A program made the position numbers and the translations under genes. Positions 1 to 11,500 of a DNA stretch of 64,000 nt are shown here, piece after piece. Position 1 is the first letter of the stretch, and each line of letters starts with the position of its first letter. The notes beneath the pieces are model-generated. The model saw only the letters and a program-made list of their open reading frames with translations, was not told the DNA's origin and did not search any database. Source of the DNA: Ciona savignyi (taxonomy: Eukaryota; Chordata; Ascidiacea; Phlebobranchia; Cionidae); contig CH002336.1 in NCBI GenBank assembly GCA_000149265.1, forward strand, positions 232,368 to 296,367. Direction: 5' to 3'.

Positions 1-259
1 CTTCAGTCTTAGTCCTTTAAAAATTCACTGAGTTTGTACGCAAAAGTGTCTTTCCCAATGACATAACTTACTAGCTAGCAAGCAGTTTCGACAATACACC
101 CTTTCGTCTAAAAGACGACGCACTACCCGACCAAGCTTTTCAGTCTGGCAAAAAGTGACATTATTTTAGTTGTGGCTGGCGCCATTCATTTCACAATTGT
201 TAACGTCACAATTTGTTACATCACAATGTGTGACATCACAAATAATGGCGTAATAACAG
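1..259. other. Intron sequence 5' of the first MyBP-C-like exon
   Basis: No coding exon is visible. Positions 71-145 resemble the tRNA-like head of the local SINE family in minus orientation (it contains the GCAGTTTCGACAAT box-B-like stretch and the ACGACGCACTA motif). Positions 195-245 are a short run of TGT/CATCACAA repeats. An in-frame stop lies just before the acceptor at 258-259, so the first supported exon starts at 260. Confidence 0.5.
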
Positions 260-3200
260 GAAGGTAGCAACGAGTGGCAGAAGTACAACGACAGCCACAT
301 CACCGGCAACTCGTTCACGGCTCGTGGATTGAAGCAAGGCTGCTCCTACCATGTTCGTATCCGATCTGTCAATGTCGGCTCGTACAGCAAGTATTATCGT
401 CACAAAGGCTGCTTTCTCGCTGAGGAGATGCACGGTTGGTATTGGTGTTGTGGGTATTAGTATTGGTGTTGTGAGGGTTAGTATTGGTGTTGTGGGATAT
501 AGCATTGGTGTGTTAAGGGGTGGTATTGGTGTTGTGAGGGTTAGTATTGGTGTTGTGGGGATTAGTATTGGTGTTGTGGGAAATAGTATTGGTGTTGTGA
601 AGGTTAGTATTGGTGTTGTGTGAATTAGTGTTAGTGTTGTGAGGGTTATTATTGGTGTTGCAAGGATTAGTATTGGAGTTGTGAGGGTTAATATTGGTGT
701 TGTGGGGATTAGTATTGGTGTTGTGAGGGTTAGTATTGGTGTTGTGAGGGTTAGTATTGGTGTTGTGGGGATTAGTATTGTTTGTTATACTTGGTGTGTG
801 ATATTATAAGGGTAAGTATTGGGTTTGTTGGGTTAGTATAATTTACCATAACAACAAATTAATGTGCAGTTGCGTTGCTTTTTCTTTCTTTGTCTTTTTA
901 TTACTAACGTTCAAAGTGACCGTTTTTTATTCGTCTGACATTAATAAAAAAATAAGTAAGCACTGTCACTATCAATATTAACACCCTACTCTGTACGCGA
1001 GGTATTCTGATGATGTTTGGCTTTAATTCCAAAATATTACCCAGTTGCCCCCGGCTTCAAGATGACCTCGGAGCTGGAAACAGCAATACGACAAGGCTTC
1101 AATGTCAACGCTGGAAGCACCATTCGAATACACGTCCCTTACCATGTAATAATGAAATATTGGCACAAAAACTTTTTTCACTTAATATACTTATTTACTT
1201 TAATATAGGCAGTCTTCACTGCACAGTTTTTTTAATGTTTTCAATATTAAATAACAACAATTTAATCTGTTTTGTGCAAGCTATTTTAACAAATGATTAG
1301 ATTAAGCTGTCGCGCCTGATATATATATTTTATATATTATTTTCTTCTGTTTTTATACCGATTTACTAATGTCTTAACGACAATGCACCTTTTAACCGTA
1401 AAATTAATAAACTAAATCGAAAATCGAAAAATATACGTTCTCGCACCCTTCAACACCCAATATCAGTTGGTACGTCATACAGGCCCGACCGCGTCCCGAT
1501 GTCACGTGGACAGTGAACGGGCAGGCCCCGCACGAGAGCGTCAACATCAACTACACCGACGGGGTGGCGCAACTGATGTTACGGAACTGCAAAGGATATC
1601 ACTCGGGGACCTATAAGCTCACGCTCAAGAACGCGTCAGGGGAGAAGTCTTTGAGCATCAAAGTGAACGTATCCGGTTGGTGGTGTTTGGAATACGTATC
1701 TTACTATTTGTGGGAACTCAGTGTAAGTAGGTACGGTTGTGTGGCCGAATGGTTAACCCGACCAATACATATACTGACGCTTATACAAAAACGGTCCGAG
1801 TAACGAACACATCAAGGGTTTGAAACTTGAATCGGTAAAAAAAATCCGTGTAAATATTACGGTCATGTGGGCGGACGATTAACGCGATCGATATATATAC
1901 TGACTTATATACAAAAACGGTACGAGTGACGAATCTGTCCTGGATCGAAACTTTGTTCGGTTAAAACAATTTCAGTATAAAAATATGAACGGTTTGGTTA
2001 CCTGGTAGTTAATACGACCAATTTCTATATCGTTTCCTATATAGTAAAAATATCGAGTGTACCATCACGAGTTCGAAACTTAGGCAGAAAAAACGCAGTA
2101 AATGAAATGATTTTATGCAAATGGTGTTATCGCACAGGTAATTGTCAAATTACCTTAAACGCACAGTCGGGTTATCGGTGATATTGCAATGTGTATTATA
2201 TTATTGGGACTTTTATGCTGTTTTAGTTGTGAGTTTTTCTAAGTCCAAGGATACAACCAAATGTCTACAGCTGGTTTCGATCAACGCTTTAACCAGTAGG
2301 AGCATATAAATATCTAGGTATACTTGACACATCAACCTAAACGTAATATGCTCTTTGCCATACGGCTTGTCTTATTAACTATTTACCTCCTTATTAGATG
2401 TACCATCTGCCCCACAAGGCCCTCTTGAAGTATCCGAAGCCAACGATACAGGGGTGACATTAAGATGGAGGGCCCCCTCTCATGATGGGGGAAACCCGGT
2501 GACGGGGTACTGCGTCCAAAGAAGGGAAGCAAGGGGGAGGTATGTTGAAGGATTGTTTTTACGTGTCAGCAGTCGGATCGCCGAAGTTACGGTTGATGAA
2601 TATATATCCTCGGGAAAAGTGAGACTTTTTTCTTCAAGATCGTATGGTTAACCTTGCTCACAGTCCAGCTGATTGCACTATTACAGTTCGTGAATGTTTG
2701 ATATATTAATATCCATGTAGCTGGGGAGCGAGACTTTATATACCGGCATCGTAAGGTACCACGTGCCAATATTTAAATAGCTGATGGGGCTGTTAAAGTT
2801 TGTTAATACATGATTTATGCACATTCTCAGTGCAGTGCCCACTGATACAATCGACTATATCAAGAGTCTGTTTTTAATTTACCAACATTTCTACTGGCGG
2901 TTGACGCTCTTTGCGCTTTAACTGATGCCAACCTTTTCGCAGGGACTGGCAAACTATTTCCCAAAACGTGAAAGCGACTTCCTTCACAATTACTGACCTT
3001 CGCAAGCAGCGATCTTATTACTTGCGAGTTCTTGCGGAGAACAACATTGGAAAAAGCGAACCCCTGCAAACCAAAGACATGGTTTATATAAAGCAACGCG
3101 TCGGTAAGTGTGGTTGAGGGGGGGGGCGTATTCGCAATCAAGCTGATGTAGTTTGATGTAGCTTTAAAAAGGTGGTTTCCTTTATATACTTATAGTTGGC

Positions 3201-4384
3201 TTGTGAGTCTTCAATCGCGAAAATCGTAAGATACCTCGTGCTCACAGTCCAGTTGGTTGAGATAGTGCAATATGTGGTTGGTGTGTTTATATATATCCTT
3301 GGGGTGGAAAGCCAGGCTTAATTCTCCGGTATTGAAAGACACCTTGTGCCCACAGTTAAGTTGCTCGATCTGTTTCAGTGTCTGGATAGTTGTTTATTTA
3401 TTTTTGGGTGGAACCAGGCTTTTTCAATAAGTACTGTAGGATAACCAATGCCCCCAGTCGAGCTGACAGAACTATTCCAGTGTGTATAGCTAATCAGACA
3501 CTACTTTCATATTGATGACCCATGGGATATTAAAGTAAATTCCACGCAGACGCAAGGTCAATATGTGCATTATACCATTATAAATTAAATTACATGAACA
3601 CGCCAGGCCAATATGTGCATTAAACAACACGACTAACGTGTCCACACAATCCCAACGCAGAAAAGGTACAAATCGAAGACGTGCAGTACAACGAAAAAGA
3701 TCTACGAAAGCCGCCTACTGTGACGGTTCCACTGAAACCACGACACGTACCTGAAGGTGTTAAGGTCACCATGAGTTGTTCCATATCTGGAAAGCCCTAC
3801 CCAGCAACGAGGTAAGTATTAAATTCGTCTTTATTATTCGGATAGTAAAACAAGTACGCTGTTACACACTGTTCAGTATTAATACTTCATCATTTGTTTA
3901 AAATAGCTATTAAGTCCACCGGTTCTAGTTTAAGTGCGTTGCCTGCAACCCTATACAGAATATGGGTCCGGTTACGAATCAAAACTTGACGTACCTTGCC
4001 TTAACTTACTGCTTTAACACTCTGTCTTTTTCCACTCCGTGGACAATGTACGAATACCTCACTAACAACGCACTTGTATAAGGTGGTTCAAAGACGATCG
4101 TGACGTAACAGATGACAGTCATTACTTCAAAGAGAACGTGATTGGACTGTGCAGACTAGTGCTCACTTCAGTGAAATCGTCGGACGCTGGATTGTATAAG
4201 GTAACCGCTATGAGATGTATACGTGACGAGTTTGCCTAAATTTTCTAATTTTACGACACTGTCCATGAATTTAAGTTCTGAATTATGATGTCACAATGTA
4301 TTACATAAAACATCGTCACAGGTTGTCGCTGAAAATGACGTCGGAACTGCTACATCCGAAGCTAATTTGATTGTTATGGATTAA
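260..4384 (+). CDS. MYBPC-like: Myosin-binding protein C/H-like, 3' part (Fn3-Ig-Fn3-Ig)
   Basis: Eight exons with matching phases: 260-434, 1045-1145, 1483-1675, 2398-2539, 2943-3103, 3661-3811, 4083-4200, 4322-4384 (TAA). They give 367 residues; the 5' part lies outside the window. Domains in order: end of an Fn3 (SYHVRIRSVNVGSYSKY), an Ig (PRPDVTWTVNGQ and HSGTYKLTLKNASG), an Fn3 (VPSAPQGPLEVSEA, LRWRAPSHDGGNPVTGY, YYLRVLAENNIGKSEP), then a terminal Ig with SCSISGKPYP, TRWFKDD and SDAGLYKVVAENDVGTA. The order Fn3-Ig-Fn3-Ig-stop is that of C7-C10 of vertebrate myosin-binding protein C and of MyBP-H, thick-filament proteins of the sarcomere whose C-terminal domains bind myosin and titin. The linker IEDVQYNEKDLRKPPTVTVPL also fits the C9-C10 linker. 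Titin/twitchin-type proteins are the alternative, but they would not usually stop here. Possible poly(A) signals are AATAAA at 4604 and 4779. Confidence 0.85.
436..790 (+). repeat. 21-bp minisatellite in MyBP-C-like intron
   Basis: About 17 tandem copies of a 21-base unit, consensus GTTAGTATTGGTGTTGTGAGG, start at the splice donor of the 260-434 exon. Variant units carry GGGGATTAG or GGGAAATAG. Because 21 is divisible by 3 the array is open for long stretches in one frame, which explains the GVVRVSI-type spurious reading. Confidence 0.9.
1735..2100 (+). repeat. Three tandem tRNA-like units in intron
   Basis: Three diverged units of about 120 bp (starting near 1740, 1865 and 1990) share TGGTTAACCCGACCAAT, ATATACTGAC, ACAAAAACGGT and GTTTGAAACTT. 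The start (GTGGCCGAATGGTTAA) looks like a tRNA-Ser/Leu A box and the GGGTTTGAAAC end like a B box, so a tRNA-derived origin is likely. No complete tRNA cloverleaf is present. Confidence 0.5.
2640..3520 (+). repeat. Dispersed ~110-bp repeat family in introns
   Basis: Units at about 2650-2770, 3230-3350, 3350-3460 and 3440-3500 flank the exon at 2943-3103. They share a core of the type TGCTCACAGTCCAGTTG, then CAGTGT, TTTATATATCCTTGGGGTGG and CCAGGCTTTA. Related units lie near 4780, 12895-13090 and 21050-21290. They carry no open frame, and I cannot assign them to a known family. Confidence 0.55.
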
Positions 4385-5564
4385 ATGATGACGTCTAAAG
4401 CTAAATACAATGACGTCACGAGAGGAGTCGGCGTGCATCGATAATGTTCCGGAACAAATATAATTGTGACGTCACAAGCATGTGCATGAGCTTATACGTC
4501 ATTGTAGATATCACGTGACATGATTACGTTTGCACATACCTTGTCTTAAGTACCGCTGCAAATATTCGTTAGGTTGGCGCACGCTCTATGCTTTGAACGT
4601 CGAAATAAAGTTGTACAACATTCGTTGTGTTCTACGTATCGTAATAGATCCGATGCTTATAGTTCATTTTATGGAGACATTATGGTGTGGTTATAATGAA
4701 ACAGGACTTTTAATGTTAACGTCCCAAAGGATACTATGAAATTAAAGCAACGAAAAGTGAAGTGTCTGGGTGTACAGTAATAAACCTTATCTCCACAATC
4801 GAGTTGCTTGAGCCAATATACGATTGCGTAAATAATCAGACGTGATTAAATTACTGGCGCAAAGTAATATAAAAAAAATGATATGAACGGATTAGATACA
4901 AACTGGGTTGGAGCAATTAACAGTGGCTTGCCCGAAGCTTACAGTAATCGGGCAACATTTCATTCCAATAGTAGACCTGATGGAGCTATTACGATATGTG
5001 GATACTCCAGCAAGACATGTGCTTTGAACGAAATAGTAAACAACACTGGGTGAATTAATATAAATTGGATAGCTGAGTTGCAGCTTAGTTTAGTTTAATC
5101 ATTAATTTGCCCCAGTATTAAAAATGGTGAACAAATCAAATCACGACACAGGAACAGGAAACTACGGCAAAACGAACAGTCGTTAAAACACGTCGTTTGT
5201 TTCTTTTTTACCAGGCTCTCCTTAAACTAAATTGTGGACACCTTTTTTACCGTTTAGTTTTTTTCATTTGTCTTACAATGCGCAACGGATAATACAACTT
5301 ATACCTCAACCGTCATGTCCTGTATTTAGTGCAGTGGCTGATAACATTACCTGGGGTTTACAAAGTAGGCGTTTCGACAGGGAAAAGCGAGGAAACTATA
5401 AGATTGTGACGAAATAATTAAACTTCGCGCAAAAGCAATCAACGTCGCGCGCAGTTTTTGGTTCTGAAACCTTTGACTAAAGTTCTCATTTCGTTAGTTG
5501 CATCACAGTGTAGTGGTTTGTTAAGTTTTTTTTCGTTTCCAGTTAATTTGTTTCCTAAGTTAGA
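4385..5564. other. Intergenic: 3' flank, LINE-tail fragment, upstream region
   Basis: 4385-4800 is the 3' flank of the MyBP-C-like gene with two AATAAA hexamers. 5085-5190 is a minus-strand copy of a retroposon 3' end (TTAGTTTAGTTTAATC, TTTGCCCCAGTATTAAAAATGG, CACGACACAGGAACAGG) repeated at 10394 and, in the other orientation, at 39610 and 53960. The rest precedes the EGF-ZP gene; no TATA box can be named with confidence. Confidence 0.5.
5525..5542 (+). promoter_or_regulatory. Candidate trans-splice acceptor of EGF-ZP gene
   Basis: A long pyrimidine-rich run (GTTTTTTTTCGTTTCCAG) ends in AG 22 bases before the start codon at 5565, with no obvious donor exon upstream. In ascidians many mRNAs receive a spliced leader at such sites. 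It could equally be the acceptor of an ordinary 5'UTR intron. Confidence 0.4.
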
Positions 5565-8500
5565 ATGTTTTCTGTTCGATTATTTTGGTAAGTTCTCAAG
5601 AGTTATTAATGTCAATGTATGATAACTACATTTAAATATCAAGTGAATTCTAATTCCCCAAAGTGACTAAAGGTTCATGTATGTACCAATGTATAGAATC
5701 CTAAATTTGGCGCAAATGTTGGGGGTTCTGTTTCAGGTTAAATTAAAAATAAATATAATTGATTAACTTTGTAAATGATGCGCATGTGGACATTTAGGTG
5801 GTCTACATGTCCAATTTATTACTTAACATATCAATTTATTTTTCAGCTTTTCTTTTCTTGGAATATGTTTGTGGAGCGATTTTGTGGTTTGCGGGCCAAG
5901 TGGCGGAGGTAACATATGTTTTGTCATAAATGCGTAAACCTTGTGACGAGAAAAAATATTTTAACCAAGGCGCTGTTATTTTAATCCTAAAACTACTTCA
6001 TATGCCTTTAATAAAGTTTTTGTTGCCCGCAATTCAATCAACAAGTGCAAGCAAAATAACTTGATGCGTCGAAATGTATTGAAAAATTGGCACGGTCGCT
6101 AGCTAGTCGGATTTACTTGAATCTAGTAAATCTTCTTTAATCTAGTAGATTAAGGGGTTTTACTAAACGTTAAGGAACGTCTCAATTATGCACAACATAC
6201 TGCAATCAGTAAACCGAACGATCGGCTCAAGGTGTAAAAACGTCCATTTACGTATTCTCGAAGCAACTTGACAATTTCATTTCGAAAAACGCCTGTGCGT
6301 GCCTCCACTACGATATTACATGGATATATATATATAAATCTTTAGACCAATCTGCTTTAGGAGATACTTCAGAAGACGATGGAAGGCGACTCTGCCATCC
6401 TCCGTGCCATGATAACGAAGAATGCAACAAAAACCTAGAGTACGTCGTTTGTTAATTTAGACATATTTTATTTCAGCCGCCATTGCTTAGTCAAAATCTA
6501 GCATTAATATACCAATGGGGATTACAATTTATTTGAATATTTAGGTTTTATTACTATTAAAGGGAAAAGGTGGGAGCGTTTGTACAATGGCTATCATCAG
6601 AATGCCTCCAAATACGAAAGTAAACGCGATCACACGGAAGACGTCACTATGCGTGACGCCCACCGGCGTGTTATCTTGTGTGTCGAACAAATCAAGTTTA
6701 ATCCAATTATTCACACACCATAATAGCTTCAGTAACTCTACTTCGGGCACAGGTGTATTTAATGCTTATTTTTAATGCCACGTTTAAAATGGTTTCAGGC
6801 CGTTAAATTTTGTTCTTACAGTGGTGACCCCGAATGCTTCCCTACGATGCCACAATGTGTTTGTGTCCATGGTGGTTGCATAGTGGATGACCAAAATGAA
6901 CAAATGTAAGCAAATTTTCAATTTCAGTGTTCTAATGTACAAACAATTTCTTATTGGCCCAATATAGCTTACACAGCGGTAACATATGACTATTTACGAC
7001 GGCATTTGTATTTTAACTCCACGTTTGTCTACAGGCTATATGCATTAAAACTTAAAATTTTAAAACTTATTGGTTTTGGATGGCAAGCCTTTGAAAGTTT
7101 AAACGTCGCATTGTATTCTCTTTGGGCGTTTTAAACGGTTTGTATTGGAGACAATTATTGAATCAACCCTTTGTATTTTTTTGTAGTCTCGTAATAACTT
7201 ATATTGCACTAAATCTGATTTAACAACTTATTGTTTCTGTGTGGTTATTCTATAAAAGTTTGAACACTGTTTGTATTCTCTTAATAAGTGTAAATTGTCA
7301 TCTTGGCGGCGTAATTATTACATCAGCCTTTTATTTTTCCTTGTTAACCAAGACAATAGAAATTAAAGTAATCCTTTCCGCCCAGGTGTATGTGTGATGA
7401 TGGGTGGTCTGGGGACAATTGCGATATGCGAGAAATCGAAGGTTCGTCAAATGAAGGTTGTTTCCCTCCTTGCTTGCTACCCAGAAGATGTCTCATCACC
7501 AATGGGTGGGTTTTATAGATTTAGATGCATTGTTCATTTACCATTTATGGCCTTGAAAACTTGATTGTTAAACCCAATACTTGGTAGACTTCAAACTTGC
7601 AGCTAAGTCTTTGACAAACCAACTCCCAATGCGATTTTTATTAATTTTATTTTAATTTTAGTGAGGCAAAATGTGTTGGAAGAGGAGGTCGATTAGTTGG
7701 AACGACTCCAATTATCTGCAACCCAGCATGTCAAAGTGGGGAAGAATGTGTTAACAATAAGTAAGTTTAACTTTAACTGAAACATAATTTGAAAATTATA
7801 TTTGAAACATGAAATTTTGTGATGTAAATGAATTTGATGAAGGTCTTCTTGCAAAGGTTTAATATTCACTTGAGAAATTCATTAAACAGTTCTTTTGGGG
7901 CAACATTGTAAGAAATAACGCAAAAAGGAGGGAAACACAAGATCCTTGGATTTTTCAAGATATTTTACATTTAAATTGATGTATAACCAGAACCGATAAA
8001 ATAAATGTTGCTTGTAGCATTTTTAATATTCTGTTCAAAATCTAGTCAGTAACAAACCAATTAAATTTGTTCTTACAGTGGTGACCCCGAATGCTTCCCT
8101 ACGATGCCACAATGTGTTTGTGTCCATGGTGATTGCATAGTGGATGACCAGAATCAAACTTCGTAAGCAACACTTTATTTTTGTTTTATATGGTATAAAA
8201 TATTTCCTAGTGCCCGAAGTATAATTTCTCGTAAACTTTTTAATTTCTCGTAATAACTTATATTGCACTAAATATGATTTAACAACTTATTGTGTCTGTG
8301 TGGTAATTCTATAAAAGTTTAAACTCTTGTGTTTGTATCCTCCCAATAAGTGTAAATTGTCATCTTGGCGCAATTATTACATCAGCCTTTTATATTTTCT
8401 TGTTAACCAAGACACTAAAAATTAAAATAACACTTCCCGCCCAGGTGTATGTGTGATGATGGGTGGTCTGGGGACAAATGCGATATGCGAGAAATCGAAG

Positions 8501-11500
8501 GTTCGTCAAATGAAGGTTGTTTCCCTCCTTGCTTACTACCCAGGAGATGTCTCGTCACCAATGGGTGGGTTTTGCTTTGTGCATTTAGTGTTTGTTATAC
8601 CAACAGTAAATTGATTATTTAGGCCGATACCAGTATTTGCAAAGTAAACTAATCTCTATTTTACTTTTCAAGAGGATATAAATGAATTTATAATGATTAG
8701 TCCTGTCGGCTTTGGAAACCTCACTTCTGCTCCAATCCACCCGGACATATATAATGCATGGCACCCTTGAATAATGGTTAATGTCAAATTAAATTTTAGT
8801 GAGGCAAAATGTGTTGGAAGAGGTCGGTTAGTTGAAACAACTTCATTCGTTTGCAACCCAGCATGTCAAACTGGGGAAGAATGTGTTGACAACAATAATA
8901 AGTAAGTTTTAACTTAACTGTAAAACACTTGGTTCCAAAAAAATGCTTTGTGTGGATGGACCAGTGTTGTAGTCTACCGATTTAATATAGGTCTCCTACT
9001 AAAGATTATTTTTTTAACCATCGCATTGTGCATTGATGATTAACAAGACTTTTGGGGCATTATAGTAAGAAAATATGGATGGAAAAAACTAAAAATAAGA
9101 CAATTTTTAACAAATGATATTTAACATTTAAATGGATGATGATTATTTGTTGCCAAGGATCGTATTAGGATAAGATATTCATGTTTATCCCCGTGAATGG
9201 GAAAAACAAAGGGGTTAACACACAGGCAATCGCCGGATCACCTCTCGCCTACTGTAGGATCACCAGAGCTATTGGAGTGTGTTATGTATGATACACACAA
9301 TCCTTCAATTTAGAAGAACCCATTATGCCACTGGGTTTAGGCAATGTCCGTTATGTGCCTTGCCCAAGGACACAGCGACCAGTTTCGAACCTGTAACCCT
9401 TGGGCTGAAAGGCGACGCACTTTCCACTAGACTCATCTGCCAGACTTTTTTTATTATTTAACTTTACAGTGGTACCACATGCCGAACTGCACAAAGTGAA
9501 CGTACTCCAATCTCTTGTTTGCAATCCCCTTGTAAAAATGGTTCCACGTGCGTGAACGATCTCATCACTGGGTTTCGATGTCAATGCAGCTCTGGGTTCG
9601 CTGGTGTTCTGTGTGATCAACCTGCTCATCATGCAGTTGTGTGCGATTCCAACCCATGTATGAACCAGTGCAAATGCCACCCGTCACCCTCTCATGAGCT
9701 CGGCTATGTGTGTAGGGGAGGACCAGGGTTTATTGGGAAAAACTGTACCATAGGTGGGTTAGTTGTGCCATGGAAGTGTAATACAAAAATTCCATATACC
9801 CTGGCAACCAGAAAATGGAATTCATTTCTATAAAACTGTAACAACTTATTCATACCCCTCCGAATGATGAACATAAAATTTTGCTTTTCATAAATATGAA
9901 ATTTAGTATGAAAAAAAAAGCCTTTAAAAATATGGTCAAATGAATTAGAGAATTTTTTTTTTAAGAGTTGCATTTATTTTTTAGCTGTTCCTGAACTGAT
10001 GTGCGAGAAAAACAAAATCAAGATTTCCGTCTCGCAAAAGTTCTACCTCGAATTCGACGCTCAGTTACGCAATAGTTACATGTACATGTCTCCAACCCCA
10101 TCCAACCTGCACAACTCCTGCCAAGCCACCCTGCTGAACAGCAGCTACCACTTTGTTCTCGATCTACCCTTCCATGCATGTGGTACAATGCTGGCCCACA
10201 AGCCTAATGCAGTCGCATTTACAAACAAGATCTGGATCAATCGGCACCTCTCTGGCGATTTCGACATGCCGGTGCCGGTTGTGCAATTCACATGCATTTA
10301 TTCGAGTGAATATTCTGTGTTGATGGCTCTCCAACCCATGTGAGTCTGAGATAAAAATAGAAAATTTGTTGGGTATTTGGTGCAAATGTGTGTAGTTTAG
10401 TTTAGTTTATTTTGTTTTTGCCTCAATATTTAAAAATGGCAAAGGAAAATAATTACGACACAGGAACAGGAAAAGATGGCAAAACGAAACAGTCATTAAA
10501 ACACGTCATTAAAAAAGGAAATAGTTTAATAAGTTTAGCGCGCGCGGCCGCCAAACCTAGGCGAAAAAACAGTATTAAGCATACAAAATGTAATTATGAC
10601 CAAACAATATGTCTTGCCAAACTTGATTGATTATATTTAACTGACAATTGAATGTCAGAATGCCGTCTGAACAGAGGATAGTTCCCTTTATGCCATCTTA
10701 TCAAACATATAGTTTGTTTTGTTTTTTCTGTGCAAGTTTTTAATTACATCAAGTAATCATTTACTAAATTCCTATTCCATAGTGTTGGACAACATATACA
10801 AAATGTAACAACAAATGGAAATTTTGCTGCATCAATGCAATTATGCAAGATGGATACATGTCCATTTGCATGTCCAAGTGAATACTCTTTGGCAAGTGGT
10901 GCAGTGTATACAGTTGGTGACAGAGTACACATAACAATCTTAACCAGCAATATTACGCAAGTAAGTCAAATTTTTAGATTTAGCTTGATGATCAGAATGT
11001 ACAGCCAATATTTAACACTTTTTNNNNNNNNNNNNNNNNNNNNNNNNNNNNNNNNNNNNNNNNNNNNNNNNNNNNNNNNNNNNNNNNNNNNNNNNNNNNN
11101 NNNNNNNNNNNNNNNNNNNNNNNATTCAATGTACAGCCAATATTTAATCCACTTTTTAAAATTAAATTAATGTTAATTTTGCTGTACATACGTTGTAGTG
11201 ATGGTAGGTGGCATGACGCAGTTCCATAAAATTGTTGCTAATATCTTTCTGCTTAATCTTTTTTCCGATTTTTTTCCGTTTCAACTTAATTTTTTTTTTG
11301 TTTACTCAATTTTTGTACTATTATTAAATAAAACAAATGAAAGAAATAACAAAACAAACAAGAAAAGATCAAAACCAACACCTGTTAAAATGTGTCGTTA
11401 AAAAAATCTAATAAAGGCATTAGTGTCAGTAACTTGTTGACAACTTGATTATCCACAGAGCATTCCCAACAACACCAGTATCACTGTGAAGGAGATTTTT

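Noticed and set aside
351-623. 90-residue GVVRVSI repeat protein
   Set aside because: Product of a 21-bp minisatellite whose period is a multiple of three, inside an intron.
436-790. CRISPR-like regularly spaced repeats
   Set aside because: The repeats are contiguous tandem units without unique spacers and the genome is eukaryotic.
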